Below are positions 7,025-15,543 of a DNA stretch of 64,000 nucleotides, piece after piece. Position 1 is the stretch's first letter. Every line of letters starts with the position of its first letter. The notes under the pieces are model-generated. The model saw only the letters and a list, made by a program, of their open reading frames with translations, was not told where the DNA came from and ran no database searches. Source of the DNA: Flavobacterium araucananum (GTDB lineage Bacteria > Bacteroidota > Bacteroidia > Flavobacteriales > Flavobacteriaceae); assembly GCF_002222055.1 (NCBI RefSeq), contig NZ_MUGS01000015.1:211739-275738 (forward strand), read 5' to 3'. The position numbers and the translations under genes are program-made.

Positions 7025-8266
7025 TTAATTGCGCTCTGAATGGTATTTTATTTTGCCGACTGATCCTGTTGGATTAGGCAAAAGTTCAAAGACCGAAGTA
7101 GGCGCGAGACCTGTTTCTATGCGGTGAGAAACGTATAATATAGTAACATTTGTTTCTTGTCTTATGGTATTGATCAGCTGTATGACCAAATCGACATTTT
7201 CGTCGTCCAGACCTTCTACAGGTTCGTCCAGAATTAATAAGGGCGGATGTTTTAAAACGGCACGAACAATAAGTGCTACTCTTTGCTGACCAATAGAGAG
7301 ATCGATAAAACGTTTTTTTCTTAGACTTGTCATTTCAATAACTTCAAGCCATTGTGCTACGGTTTGTTTTTGCAAAGTGGTGGGTTCTGTATATAATCCG
7401 ATAGAATCGAAAAAACCGGACAGAATCATTTCTTCTAAAGTATGTCCTTTCTGAAACAGATCTGTCATGGAAGTTGTAAAAATTCCGATTTGTTTTTTGA
7501 TATCCCAAACGCTTTCTCCGGTTCCTTTTTTTCTTCCGAATAAAAATAAATTTTGTCCAAATCCTTTTGGATTATCTCCGGTTATCAATGATAAAATAGT
7601 GCTTTTTCCGGAACCATTGGGACCAATTAATTGCCAAAATTCTCCTTGTTTGATTGTCCAGGAAATACGGTCTACAATTTTGCGATCCTCATAACTTACA
7701 GATACATTTTCCATTTTTATTACTATACTTTCGTGAAACGAATGCTGCTCGATAGCTTTAGGAATTGCTGCTGCATTTAGGGTTTTAAAATGATTTCCGG
7801 TTTTTGAAATAGGATGTAATTCAAAAGTGTTGTCTTTTATTTGTGCTTTGTTAGGTACAAAATAGAGTACATCGGTAACCCGATTTACGATTTGGATAAT
7901 GGCGATTTGAGCTGTTAGATCTTTTAATGATTCGGCTAGAATTACGCGCGAAGCCTGATCTAAATGATCAAACGGATTATCAAAAATTATAAAGTCAGGT
8001 TTTTGATTGATGCAATATTTCAGAAATTCTTTTTTACGCTCGCCGGATGAAAAGGTTCTTAATTGCCTGTGCGATTCAGGAGAAGCTTCTACAATATCAT
8101 ATTGATATTCTTTTTCGATAAATTTTTCAATGGCAATGTCAGAGAAAAGAATTCCTTTTTGGCTGTTAAAAACGGCTAGTTCTCCTTGGGCTTCGCCAGA
8201 AATCAAAGTTTCTATAAAGGCTTTTTTATTGACCTGATTTGATAAAAGTATATCCCAATGCTGCAT
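7025..8266 (-). CDS. Tandem ABC ATPase, ModF/PhrA-like, with degenerate first domain
   Basis: A 413-residue soluble protein with two ABC ATPase halves and no membrane segments, the layout of ModF/PhrA proteins. The second half is canonical: Walker A GPNGSGKST (about residue 217), signature LSIGQQRVAL and Walker B LLILDEPVEGLD. The first half keeps a signature-like FSSGERKK and the Walker B-like FIIFDNPFDHLD, but the P-loop position reads SNQVNKKAFIE and the catalytic Glu is replaced by Asn. The first site is therefore probably unable to hydrolyse ATP. No permease gene is adjacent, so a transport role is not supported; regulation or nucleic-acid association are alternatives. Confidence 0.8.
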   Translation of the reverse strand: MQHWDILLSNQVNKKAFIETLISGEAQGELAVFNSQKGILFSDIAIEKFIEKEYQYDIVEASPESHRQLRTFSSGERKKEFLKYCINQKPDFIIFDNPFDHLDQASRVILAESLKDLTAQIAIIQIVNRVTDVLYFVPNKAQIKDNTFELHPISKTGNHFKTLNAAAIPKAIEQHSFHESIVIKMENVSVSYEDRKIVDRISWTIKQGEFWQLIGPNGSGKSTILSLITGDNPKGFGQNLFLFGRKKGTGESVWDIKKQIGIFTTSMTDLFQKGHTLEEMILSGFFDSIGLYTEPTTLQKQTVAQWLEVIEMTSLRKKRFIDLSIGQQRVALIVRAVLKHPPLLILDEPVEGLDDENVDLVIQLINTIRQETNVTILYVSHRIETGLAPTSVFELLPNPTGSVGKIKYHSERN

Positions 8267-8294
8267 TTTAAAATGTATTTAGTTGTTTTTTTTC

Positions 8295-8352
8295 TGCCAC
8301 TGATTAAAAGATTAAAAAGGATTAATCATTCTAATCTGTGAAATCTGTGGCA
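8295..8352. repeat. GCCAC-ended intergenic inverted repeat
   Basis: TGCCACTGATTAAAAGATTA on the left and ATCTGTGAAATCTGTGGCA on the right form imperfect inverted arms. Related elements occur at 9923, 51246 and 54474. Confidence 0.5.
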
Positions 8353-8395
8353 AAAAAAATTAAAGGAATCACAGCTTTAAGCTGTTTTGCCAAGG

Positions 8396-9253
8396 TTACT
8401 TAATTTCTTTTGTTGCCATTTCGCGATCGTTTCTGGACCATTCGCTCCAGGAACCTACATAAAGTTTTGGAATTGGAAGTCCGGCATAATCCATCGCTAG
8501 TAATGTGTGGCAAGCGGTAACTCCGGAACCACAATGTACAATTACATTTTCTGAATTTTTATTGGCTAAAATGTCTTTGTACTTTTTATTTAAAGCTTCG
8601 GCTGATTTGTAGCGTCCATCTTCATTTAAGTTTTCGCTAAACGGAACATTTATCGCACCGGGAATATGTCCTGCAATTAAATCCAGGGGTTCTGTAAGAC
8701 CATCAAAACGATTTTTATCCCGTACATCAATTACGATATTTTCGTCGTTGTTTCGGGCTTTTTCGACTTCGTTAATATCGGCTAAACCCAAATACCATTT
8801 TAAAATTGGATAGTCCTGCGTTGGGTCGTAAATTTCGGGTGCCGAGCTTACCGGAAAACCAGCTTTTATTGCTGCTTGTAAACCTCCGTTTAAAACCTGA
8901 ACTTTTTCATGACCAATTGCGCGTAACATCCACCAAAACCTCGCTGCGGCATTTGATCCGTTTTTATCATCATAAATTATGATGTGATCAGAAGGAGAGA
9001 TTCCTGTTTTTGAAAGCACTCCGGAAAATTTTTCTAAAGAGGGTAAGGGATGTCTTCCACCGTTTGCAGGATTGGTTTCGACTGTTGCCAAATCCCGATT
9101 CAAATCGACATAACGAGCACCTTTGAGATGTTCGTTTTTGTAATTTTCGAAGGCATCAATTCCGGCTCTGGCATCGACTAAAACAATTTCTGATGAATCT
9201 TTTATTTTTAAAAGTTCCTCAGGATTTAATATCGGAGATAGTTTGTTTGGCAT
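8396..9253 (-). CDS. sseA: Thiosulfate/3-mercaptopyruvate sulfurtransferase
   Basis: A 285-residue protein with two rhodanese domains in tandem. The N-terminal one is inactive in this family. The C-terminal one carries the active-site loop HCGSGVTAC (cysteine near residue 240). The CGSGVTA loop is the hallmark of 3-mercaptopyruvate sulfurtransferases, in contrast to CRKGVTA in thiosulfate-specific rhodaneses, so mercaptopyruvate is the likely sulfur donor. There is no signal peptide, so the enzyme is cytoplasmic. It appears monocistronic. Confidence 0.88.
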   Translation of the reverse strand: MPNKLSPILNPEELLKIKDSSEIVLVDARAGIDAFENYKNEHLKGARYVDLNRDLATVETNPANGGRHPLPSLEKFSGVLSKTGISPSDHIIIYDDKNGSNAAARFWWMLRAIGHEKVQVLNGGLQAAIKAGFPVSSAPEIYDPTQDYPILKWYLGLADINEVEKARNNDENIVIDVRDKNRFDGLTEPLDLIAGHIPGAINVPFSENLNEDGRYKSAEALNKKYKDILANKNSENVIVHCGSGVTACHTLLAMDYAGLPIPKLYVGSWSEWSRNDREMATKEIK

Positions 9254-9501
9254 CGTATTGATTTTGTTTTTTAGAATTCCCTAACCAAAGCAATGCATTC
9301 AGTACTAATTGACTTCATGCACAAAACTGATGTGCGCCTGATCGTTTTTTGGCGGTGTAAAAAGCAATTACTTTAAATTTTGAATTCCTTTTTTGCTTTG
9401 AGCAAATCCCAAAAAGCAAATAGAAAATAAAGGGATTAAAATAACTTTACCAAAACAAAATTTCTTTTTTTATTGGGAAACAGCATCACTTTTTTATTGG
9501 A

Positions 9502-9891
9502 TTAACCCGGGATTTTTTCGATCAGTATTTCGTTATTCGATTTGTCGAAGTAGGTGCAGGTCATTTCGATGATATCAACACGCCATTTTGCAATTCCGGA
9601 TTGAGCGGCATGACTGCAAAAGGTTAAATAATCTGTTTGACCATCCTGATGCATTACTAAAAATTCGATAAAACGTTCTTTATTGGCAACAGGGGCAACC
9701 TGAATTTCAGGATATTTTTCGTCTGCCGAAACAGTGTAATTATTCACGCCATAATATTCGACGTTACCATTATTGACAAAGGTGTCATAGCCTTTTACAC
9801 CCAAAATAATCAGGTCTTGTATATAATTTGGAAAATCTGCACCACTTTGTACTTTGGCATGTGCTTCTTTTATTTGTTCGAGTGTAAACAT
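9502..9891 (-). CDS. DUF1398 family protein
   Basis: A small cytoplasmic protein of 129 residues. The opening MFTLEQIKEAHAKVQSGADF and the segment GVKGYDTFVNNGNVEYYG match the DUF1398 family (E. coli YbcV type), often labelled 'phage envelope protein' without functional support. I see no catalytic motif. It stands alone between the sulfurtransferase and the MscS channel, with a 248-bp gap on the sseA side that shows no other clear feature. Confidence 0.75.
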   Translation of the reverse strand: MFTLEQIKEAHAKVQSGADFPNYIQDLIILGVKGYDTFVNNGNVEYYGVNNYTVSADEKYPEIQVAPVANKERFIEFLVMHQDGQTDYLTFCSHAAQSGIAKWRVDIIEMTCTYFDKSNNEILIEKIPG

Positions 9892-9922
9892 ACTATTTCA
9901 GTTTTAGATTATTAAAAAAAGG

Positions 9923-9992
9923 TTGCCATAAATTTTTTATTCGTAATGCTTTTAACTATTAATTCATGCTAATTTGTGAAATTCGTGGCAAA
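9923..9992. repeat. Degenerate GCCA/GTGGC intergenic repeat
   Basis: TTGCCATAAATTTTTTATTC at the left and AATTTGTGAAATTCGTGGCA at the right are degenerate inverted relatives of the GCCAC-ended repeat family at 51246-51302. Confidence 0.4.
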
Positions 9993-10098
9993 ACAAATAA
10001 ATTAATTTCGTTTGGAGCATTTATAAAATTAAAGTTAATGATTTTAAAATCAAAAATTAAAATCTTAAAGTTATCAGAAAATAAAAACAGACAAATTA

Positions 10099-10947
10099 TT
10101 ACTCCTTCTTGTTGTTTTTAAACGTTACTACTCTTTGTGGATACGGAATATCGATATTGGCTTCATCAAAACGTTTTTTGATACTTTGCAATAAGTCGCA
10201 ATACATTACAAAACCATCAGTAGAGTTTTTTGCCCATGCCCATGCTTTTATAGTTACAGATGAGTCTGCAAGTGCAACCACACGAGCTGTTACTAATTGC
10301 TTTTTTTGCTTTTTATCTTCTGCTGTTCTGGTATCTACAAATAAAGGATGTTTAGCGATTTCGTCTTGCATGATTGTTAATGCATTTTCGATATTGGATT
10401 TGTAACCAATACCAATCTCGATTATTTTGCAACATTTGGTATCGTGCATATTGGTGTTGACAATAATCTGATTGCTAATTACGGAGTTTGGAATTATAAT
10501 TCTATTGTTTTCGGCATCTTTAAGGACTACTTGTCTCAAATTAATATCTTCGACTGTCCCAACAAAATTGTTGATAGTAATTTTATCATTGATTCGGAAA
10601 GGCTTAAAAATTACCAGAAAAATTCCGCTTACAATATTACTCAAAGCTTGTTGCGAAGCTAAACCTGCGACTAGAGATATAACTCCTGCACCTGCTAAGA
10701 AGGAATGTCCAATGATTTTAAATTCAGGAATTTGTATTAAGGCAAAAGCAAAGCCTAAAATGTAAATTACGGTTATAATCAAATGTTTTAGAAACCTAAA
10801 ACCTGTTGCATCATATTCTTTATTGCTTAGTTTACGATACAAAAAATAGCGCAATACTTTGTCTGTAATTGCACCAAGAATAATGGTGACAATGGCAATT
10901 ATAGCAATAAAAAAAGCAATTCTGAAGTCTTTTAAGTAATCGATCAT
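10099..10947 (-). CDS. MscS-family small-conductance mechanosensitive channel
   Basis: A 282-residue inner-membrane protein. Three transmembrane helices (about residues 10-32, 52-74 and 80-110) lead into the glycine/alanine-rich pore helix SFLAGAGVISLVAGLASQQALSN. Next comes the conserved MscS beta-domain FKPFRINDKITINNFVGTVEDINLR and the cytoplasmic vestibule. It relieves turgor on hypo-osmotic shock. The short N terminus matches the basic MscS class. It is flanked by repeat-rich gaps and appears monocistronic. Confidence 0.9.
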   Translation of the reverse strand: MIDYLKDFRIAFFIAIIAIVTIILGAITDKVLRYFLYRKLSNKEYDATGFRFLKHLIITVIYILGFAFALIQIPEFKIIGHSFLAGAGVISLVAGLASQQALSNIVSGIFLVIFKPFRINDKITINNFVGTVEDINLRQVVLKDAENNRIIIPNSVISNQIIVNTNMHDTKCCKIIEIGIGYKSNIENALTIMQDEIAKHPLFVDTRTAEDKKQKKQLVTARVVALADSSVTIKAWAWAKNSTDGFVMYCDLLQSIKKRFDEANIDIPYPQRVVTFKNNKKE

Positions 10948-11037
10948 AAGTCATAATTTTTAACAAAAAATCCAAATAACAACAATTGTAATAGGTGTTT
11001 TTTGGATTTCGTAATTTATAAAAAATCAGCTTTTATT

Positions 11038-11475
11038 TTAAAGACCAACAAAGTCATCACTTTTTGGGAAAATGCTCAAAGCCTCAATTGCAATTTCAGG
11101 AGTTGGAGAGGCTAATTTACGCAATTTTGTATCCATCCAGGCACCATCAACAGTAATAACAGCACAAAGGGTATCATCTTCTTTTCTAAACTCATGAATG
11201 ATTGACCAACGCGATGCATCGGCTTTCATTTTTGATGTTTTGGTATGGAGGAATATTTTATCAGAAAGTTTTAATTCTTTTCTGAAAATACATTCTTCTC
11301 TAAACAAAACAGGACCAAAACTTTGGGTTTGCATTACTTTTAGGGTTAAACCCAGTTCTTCGAGAATTTCGATACGGTGTTGTGCACCAAAATCGTAATA
11401 AGCACTATGACGAACGTGAAAATTTGGGTCAAGATCAGACCAGCGAAAAGATAATTCTTTAATAAATGAAGCCAT
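11038..11475 (-). CDS. Hotdog-fold acyl-CoA thioesterase (YbgC/FadM type)
   Basis: A 145-residue single hotdog domain. The segment FRWSDLDPNFHVRHSAYYDFGAQHR has the D-x-N-x-H...Y layout of 4-hydroxybenzoyl-CoA thioesterase-like proteins, with the Asp of SDLD in the catalytic position. It probably hydrolyses an acyl-CoA or acyl-ACP, but the substrate cannot be inferred. A perfect hairpin lies in the leader region upstream (11516-11540). Confidence 0.82.
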   Translation of the reverse strand: MASFIKELSFRWSDLDPNFHVRHSAYYDFGAQHRIEILEELGLTLKVMQTQSFGPVLFREECIFRKELKLSDKIFLHTKTSKMKADASRWSIIHEFRKEDDTLCAVITVDGAWMDTKLRKLASPTPEIAIEALSIFPKSDDFVGL

Positions 11476-11515
11476 TTTGTATTGTAATTTTAATTTTATT
11501 CTGAATTTTTTACAC

Positions 11516-11540
11516 GGATTATTTTTCGGAAAAATAATCC
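11516..11540. repeat. Perfect hairpin upstream of the thioesterase gene
   Basis: GGATTATTTTT and AAAAATAATCC (11 bp each) pair exactly around a CGG loop, 41 bp before the thioesterase start on the minus strand. It may be a leader hairpin or an operator. Confidence 0.45.
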
Positions 11541-11713
11541 TTTTCAGAAAACCGAAATTACAAATAAAAAAGCAAAAAGATTGTTACAAATTTATAAAGT
11601 ATTATTCGTGCATAATAAATTTTTTAATTTCAGAAATATTTATTTCTACATTATTTTATTAAACTTTTATCATTACAGTGCCGCTGATAATGTCGTGTAT
11701 AGCTCTTTTTTTA

Positions 11714-12991
11714 TCACTTGAAAAGTGGGGTTGTCTCTACTTTTTTAGTGTTCAATTTTTTGACAATAAAAGGCAATGTAAGCCCTTGTCCAATAAGAGT
11801 TAAAAGTACAACAGCTACAGAGATAAAAATAATAACGGTTCGTTCCGGAAACGGGGTTCCGTCCTGAAGCAATTTGGGTAATCCAAGAGCAATTGCCAGA
11901 GATACGATTCCGCGCATTCCGGACCAGCTTAAAATGATACTATTGTTAAAATCAAGAAGAGCGTGTTCGCTTACTTTTCGTTTTCTTTTGGTATTCTGAA
12001 AAGCTTTTTGAAGATTTATTTTCTGAAGAAATATCCTTGCCATCCTAATTAATAAAGCCACAACGGTAATAATGGCTGCGTAACCAATATAAGGCAGGAT
12101 CATATCGTTGTCAATATCTTTTAAGATATAACGAAAGTTGAGTCCAATTAAGATAAAGATCAATCCGTTTAGCAAAAAGATGATAATATCCCAAAGACTT
12201 CTGGATTGATTTTTTAAACTTTCGGGAAATATTTTTTTGCTGAAACGCGCAATCGCCAGTCCTAAAATAACAACTGCAATTACTCCTGAAACGTGTAGAT
12301 TTTCTGCAATAAGGTAGGTTACAAAAGGCATCAATAGCATGAAGCTAATAGTTACATTTATGTTTTTATGAACTCTGGTTAGTATAAATGACAAAATTTT
12401 TGCCATTACAAAGCCTACCAGAAATCCGCCTCCAAGTAATAATACAAATTGCAGGGTTGCTTTCCAGATTATAAAAGCAGATCCCATTACGGCAGCTACT
12501 GCAAAACGATAGGCAACAAGTGCAGACGCATCGTTGATAAGACTTTCGCCTTCGAGGATTGTTAAGGTTTTATGGGATAATTTTAATCCTTTTGTAATGC
12601 TTATTGCTGCAACAGCATCAGTTGCCGAAAGGATAGACCCCAGTACAAATGATAATGGCCAGGTCATTCCTGGAATTATATAACGCGCTACAACGGCAAT
12701 ACCAATTGTGGTTAAAAAAACCAGTGATATGGCCAAAGTACCAATAGTATTAATGTTGGTTTTGAAATCTTTAGGAGAGATATTAAAAGAGGCATCATAT
12801 AATAAAGGAGGAAGAAATATCAGAAAAATAATTTCAGGATTTATTTCGATTTCGCCCATAGACGGAATAAAACCTATGGCAATACCAACAATTACCAAAA
12901 GAATTGGGTATGGTAATTTTACTTTATCAGCAAATGCGGAAAGACCAATTACGATGGCAAGAATAAAAATAATAATACTGTAGTTTTCCAT
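11714..12991 (-). CDS. Na+/H+ antiporter, CPA1 family
   Basis: Exchanges cytoplasmic Na+ for external H+ at the inner membrane. The chosen start MENYSIIIFILAIVIGLS (12991) begins directly with the first membrane helix; an in-frame ATG at 13045 would add 18 residues. About 12 membrane segments are visible. LSATDAVAAI (the CPA1 TDxVA motif) and GESLINDASALVAY (the xNDA motif) contain the residues that bind the transported ion. The short C-terminal tail lacks the long regulatory domain of eukaryotic NHEs. It is divergent from dnaK. Confidence 0.88.
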   Translation of the reverse strand: MENYSIIIFILAIVIGLSAFADKVKLPYPILLVIVGIAIGFIPSMGEIEINPEIIFLIFLPPLLYDASFNISPKDFKTNINTIGTLAISLVFLTTIGIAVVARYIIPGMTWPLSFVLGSILSATDAVAAISITKGLKLSHKTLTILEGESLINDASALVAYRFAVAAVMGSAFIIWKATLQFVLLLGGGFLVGFVMAKILSFILTRVHKNINVTISFMLLMPFVTYLIAENLHVSGVIAVVILGLAIARFSKKIFPESLKNQSRSLWDIIIFLLNGLIFILIGLNFRYILKDIDNDMILPYIGYAAIITVVALLIRMARIFLQKINLQKAFQNTKRKRKVSEHALLDFNNSIILSWSGMRGIVSLAIALGLPKLLQDGTPFPERTVIIFISVAVVLLTLIGQGLTLPFIVKKLNTKKVETTPLFK

Positions 12992-13099
12992 TAAAATAAA
13001 TTTTGAAGAAGCTAATATAAGTATTTGGGTTTTAGTTGAAAGCATTGAAAGTCATTAAAGCATCAAAATAAGATGATTTTTTTATGGAAATAATTTCCC

Positions 13100-13181
13100 T
13101 GGCCCTGATAGAAGCGACATCCTTTTATGTCGGCCGCGGCAGACATAAAAGATATAGTGGATAGCAGGAAACAGCTCCTAA
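13100..13181 (+). ncRNA. Structured repeat / candidate RNA element, copy 2
   Basis: It shares with copy 1 the blocks GCCCTGAT, AGCG, CATCCTTTT, AAAAGATA, AGCAGGAAACAGCT and CCTAA. The apical stem has changed to CTTTTATGTC/GACATAAAAG around a GC-rich loop, so pairing is kept while sequence differs. Like copy 1, it sits in a divergent intergenic region and points toward the plus-strand gene (here dnaK), ending 183 bp before its start. Confidence 0.6.
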
Positions 13182-13213
13182 TAATGACACGTAAAGTGCT
13201 GATATGCCACGAA

Positions 13214-13276
13214 TGTCAGGTTTCTAAAATGTCATGTTGTCAGATAGTTTTTAATGTGTCGACAGTAAAACTGACA
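13214..13276 (+). promoter_or_regulatory. Cluster of TGTCA boxes upstream of dnaK
   Basis: TGTCAG (13214), TGTCAT (13230), TGTCAG (13238), the palindrome TGTCGACA (13257-13264) and CTGACA (13271) lie within 63 bp, 20-80 bp upstream of the sigma-54-like promoter. The arrangement suits enhancer sites for an activator of sigma-54 RNA polymerase. This is inference from position and repetition only. Confidence 0.5.
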
Positions 13277-13296
13277 ATTTACTTTGGTTTTTTATA

Positions 13297-13314
13297 TTGG
13301 CACAAAGATTGACT
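13297..13314 (+). promoter_or_regulatory. Sigma-54-like -24/-12 promoter of dnaK
   Basis: TTGGCACAAAGATTGACT contains TGGCAC followed by TTGA with the fixed 10-nt spacing between the -24 GG (13299-13300) and the -12 dinucleotide, which here is GA rather than GC. It is 50 bp before the dnaK ATG. No perfect TAnnTTTG box was seen in the same gap. Confidence 0.5.
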
Positions 13315-13363
13315 TATGCCACCTGAGTTATAAAATGTATATCAAAAATTAAATATATAAAAA

Positions 13364-15250
13364 ATGGGTAAAATAATCGGAATTGACTTAGGTACGACGA
13401 ACTCTTGTGTTTCTGTAATGGAAGGTAACGAAGCAGTTGTTATTCCTAACGCAGAAGGAAAAAGAACAACGCCATCTATCATCGCTTTTGTTGAAGGTGG
13501 AGAAATTAAAGTAGGTGATCCTGCAAAAAGACAAGCGGTAACGAATCCTACAAAAACGATTGCTTCTATTAAACGTTTTATGGGACACACTTTTGCTGAG
13601 ACAACAAACGAAGCAAAAAGAGTTTCATACAAAGTAGTAAAAGGGGACAACAATACACCACGTGTGGATATTGATGGTCGTTTATATACTGCTCAGGAAT
13701 TGTCAGCAATGACTCTTCAAAAAATGAAAAAAACTGCTGAAGACTATTTAGGTCAAACTGTAACTGAAGCGGTTATTACTGTTCCTGCTTACTTTAATGA
13801 TGCACAACGTCAAGCTACGAAAGAAGCTGGAGAAATTGCAGGTCTTAAAGTTATGCGTATCATCAATGAGCCAACTGCTGCTGCACTTGCTTACGGATTA
13901 GATAAAAAAGGAACTGATCAAAAAATTGCTGTTTACGATTTAGGTGGAGGTACTTTTGATATCTCTGTTCTTGAATTAGGAGACGGTGTATTTGAAGTAT
14001 TATCTACAAATGGTGATACTCACTTAGGTGGAGATGATTTTGACCATGAAATCATTGACTGGTTGGCTAATGAATTTTTAGCTGAAGAAGGTATTGACTT
14101 ACGTCTTGACCCAATGTCATTGCAACGTTTGAAAGAAGCTGCAGAGAAAGCAAAAATTGAATTGTCTTCTTCTTCAGAAACTGAAATCAACTTGCCATAC
14201 GTTACAGCTACTGCTTCTGGACCAAAACACTTAGTAAAAAAATTATCAAGAGCTAAATTTGAGCAATTAACTGATGCATTAGTTAAACGTTCTATGGAGC
14301 CAGTTGCTAAAGCATTAAAAGATGCAGGTTTGACTACATCTGATATTGACGAAGTTATTCTTGTTGGAGGTTCTACTCGTATGCCAAGAATTGCTGACGA
14401 AGTTGAAAAATTCTTTGGTAAAAAAGCCTCTAAAGGTGTTAACCCTGATGAAGTTGTTGCTATTGGAGCAGCTATTCAAGGTGGAGTTTTATCTGGAGAT
14501 GTAAAAGATGTATTGTTACTTGACGTTACACCTTTATCTTTAGGTATCGAAACTATGGGTGGTGTTATGACTACATTAATTGAGTCTAACACAACTATTC
14601 CAACTAAAAAATCACAAGTATTCTCTACTGCTTCTGATTCTCAACCATCTGTTGAGCTTCACGTATTGCAAGGAGCTAGAGCAATGGCTGCTGATAACAA
14701 AACTATTGGTCGTTTCCACTTAGATGGTATTCCACCAGCACCAAGAGGAGTTCCTCAAATCGAGGTTACTTTTGATATTGATGCTAATGGTATCATCAAG
14801 GTAACTGCTACTGATAAAGGAACTGGAAAATCTCACGATATCCGTATCGAAGCTTCTTCTGGATTAACTTCTGAAGAAATCGAAAAAATGAAACAAGATG
14901 CTGAAGCTAACGCTGAATCTGATAAAATAGCTAAAGAAAGAGCTGAGAAATTAAACGAAGCTGATAGTACTATTTTCCAAACTGAAACTCAATTGAAAGA
15001 ATTGGGAAGTAAATTAACAGACGATCAAAAAACAGCTATCGAATTTGCTTTGACTGAATTAAGATTTGCTCACCAATCTCAAGATCTTGAAGCAATCCAA
15101 AAAGGATTAGACAATGTAAATGCAGCTTGGAAAACAGCTACAGAAGCAATGTACGCTCAAGGTGGCGAACAAGGTCAACAAGCAGCTCCACAACAAGAGC
15201 AATCGCAAGGTGACAATGTTGAAGATGTTGAATTTGAAGAAGTAAAATAA
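13364..15250 (+). CDS. dnaK: Molecular chaperone DnaK (Hsp70)
   Basis: An ATP-driven chaperone that binds exposed hydrophobic segments and, with DnaJ and GrpE, folds or disaggregates proteins. The 628 residues begin with [16 protein letters not shown] (phosphate-1 loop). [20 protein letters not shown] and the adenosine motif [10 protein letters not shown] follow. The substrate-binding domain contains [17 protein letters not shown], and the lid ends in a Gln-rich tail and EDVEFEEVK. Codon choice is visibly more uniform than in the neighbours, as expected for a highly expressed gene. dnaJ and grpE are not in the window. The upstream region carries a sigma-54-like promoter and TGTCA boxes. Confidence 0.98.
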   Translation: MGKIIGIDLGTTNSCVSVMEGNEAVVIPNAEGKRTTPSIIAFVEGGEIKVGDPAKRQAVTNPTKTIASIKRFMGHTFAETTNEAKRVSYKVVKGDNNTPRVDIDGRLYTAQELSAMTLQKMKKTAEDYLGQTVTEAVITVPAYFNDAQRQATKEAGEIAGLKVMRIINEPTAAALAYGLDKKGTDQKIAVYDLGGGTFDISVLELGDGVFEVLSTNGDTHLGGDDFDHEIIDWLANEFLAEEGIDLRLDPMSLQRLKEAAEKAKIELSSSSETEINLPYVTATASGPKHLVKKLSRAKFEQLTDALVKRSMEPVAKALKDAGLTTSDIDEVILVGGSTRMPRIADEVEKFFGKKASKGVNPDEVVAIGAAIQGGVLSGDVKDVLLLDVTPLSLGIETMGGVMTTLIESNTTIPTKKSQVFSTASDSQPSVELHVLQGARAMAADNKTIGRFHLDGIPPAPRGVPQIEVTFDIDANGIIKVTATDKGTGKSHDIRIEASSGLTSEEIEKMKQDAEANAESDKIAKERAEKLNEADSTIFQTETQLKELGSKLTDDQKTAIEFALTELRFAHQSQDLEAIQKGLDNVNAAWKTATEAMYAQGGEQGQQAAPQQEQSQGDNVEDVEFEEVK

Positions 15251-15329
15251 GCAGAGAACTTCCGATTTATCGGAATGTGAATCGCTTATCCCGATTTTTA
15301 TCGGGATCTTTTGAAGATCATAAATAAGG

Positions 15330-15361
15330 AAAAACCGAGTCAGAAATGACTCGGTTTTTTT
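15330..15361 (+). terminator. Intrinsic terminator after dnaK
   Basis: The arms AAAACCGAGTCA and TGACTCGGTTTT pair exactly around GAAA and end in a T run, about 80 bp after the dnaK stop. Smaller hairpins (TCCGATTTATCGGA and a CCCGAT/ATCGGG pair) lie between. Confidence 0.88.
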
Positions 15362-15387
15362 ATGGAATTATGTTATCGTTGTGGATT

Positions 15388-15420
15388 AACCCCGACAGGT
15401 TTTTAAAACCTGTCAGGGTT
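15388..15420. repeat. Palindromic GACAGG repeat
   Basis: AACCCCGACAGGTTTT and AAAACCTGTCAGGGTT form a long stem with one mismatch. It follows the dnaK terminator and is not needed as a second one. I take it to be a small dispersed palindromic repeat of the REP kind. Confidence 0.5.
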
Positions 15421-15543
15421 AAAAAAAGTAGTATAAAGATTACAAAATAAATAATTCTGTTACACGAATTTTTTATCAAAATGACAATTGTCATTTCCCA
15501 TTCAGATTCTTTTTCGTAATATTACTATGTAAATCATTTTTGA

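Noticed and set aside
13251..13290. Housekeeping -7 box TACTTTGG upstream of dnaK
   Set aside because: It matches TAnnTTTG imperfectly at a key position and is farther from the start than the -24/-12 element; kept only as an alternative.
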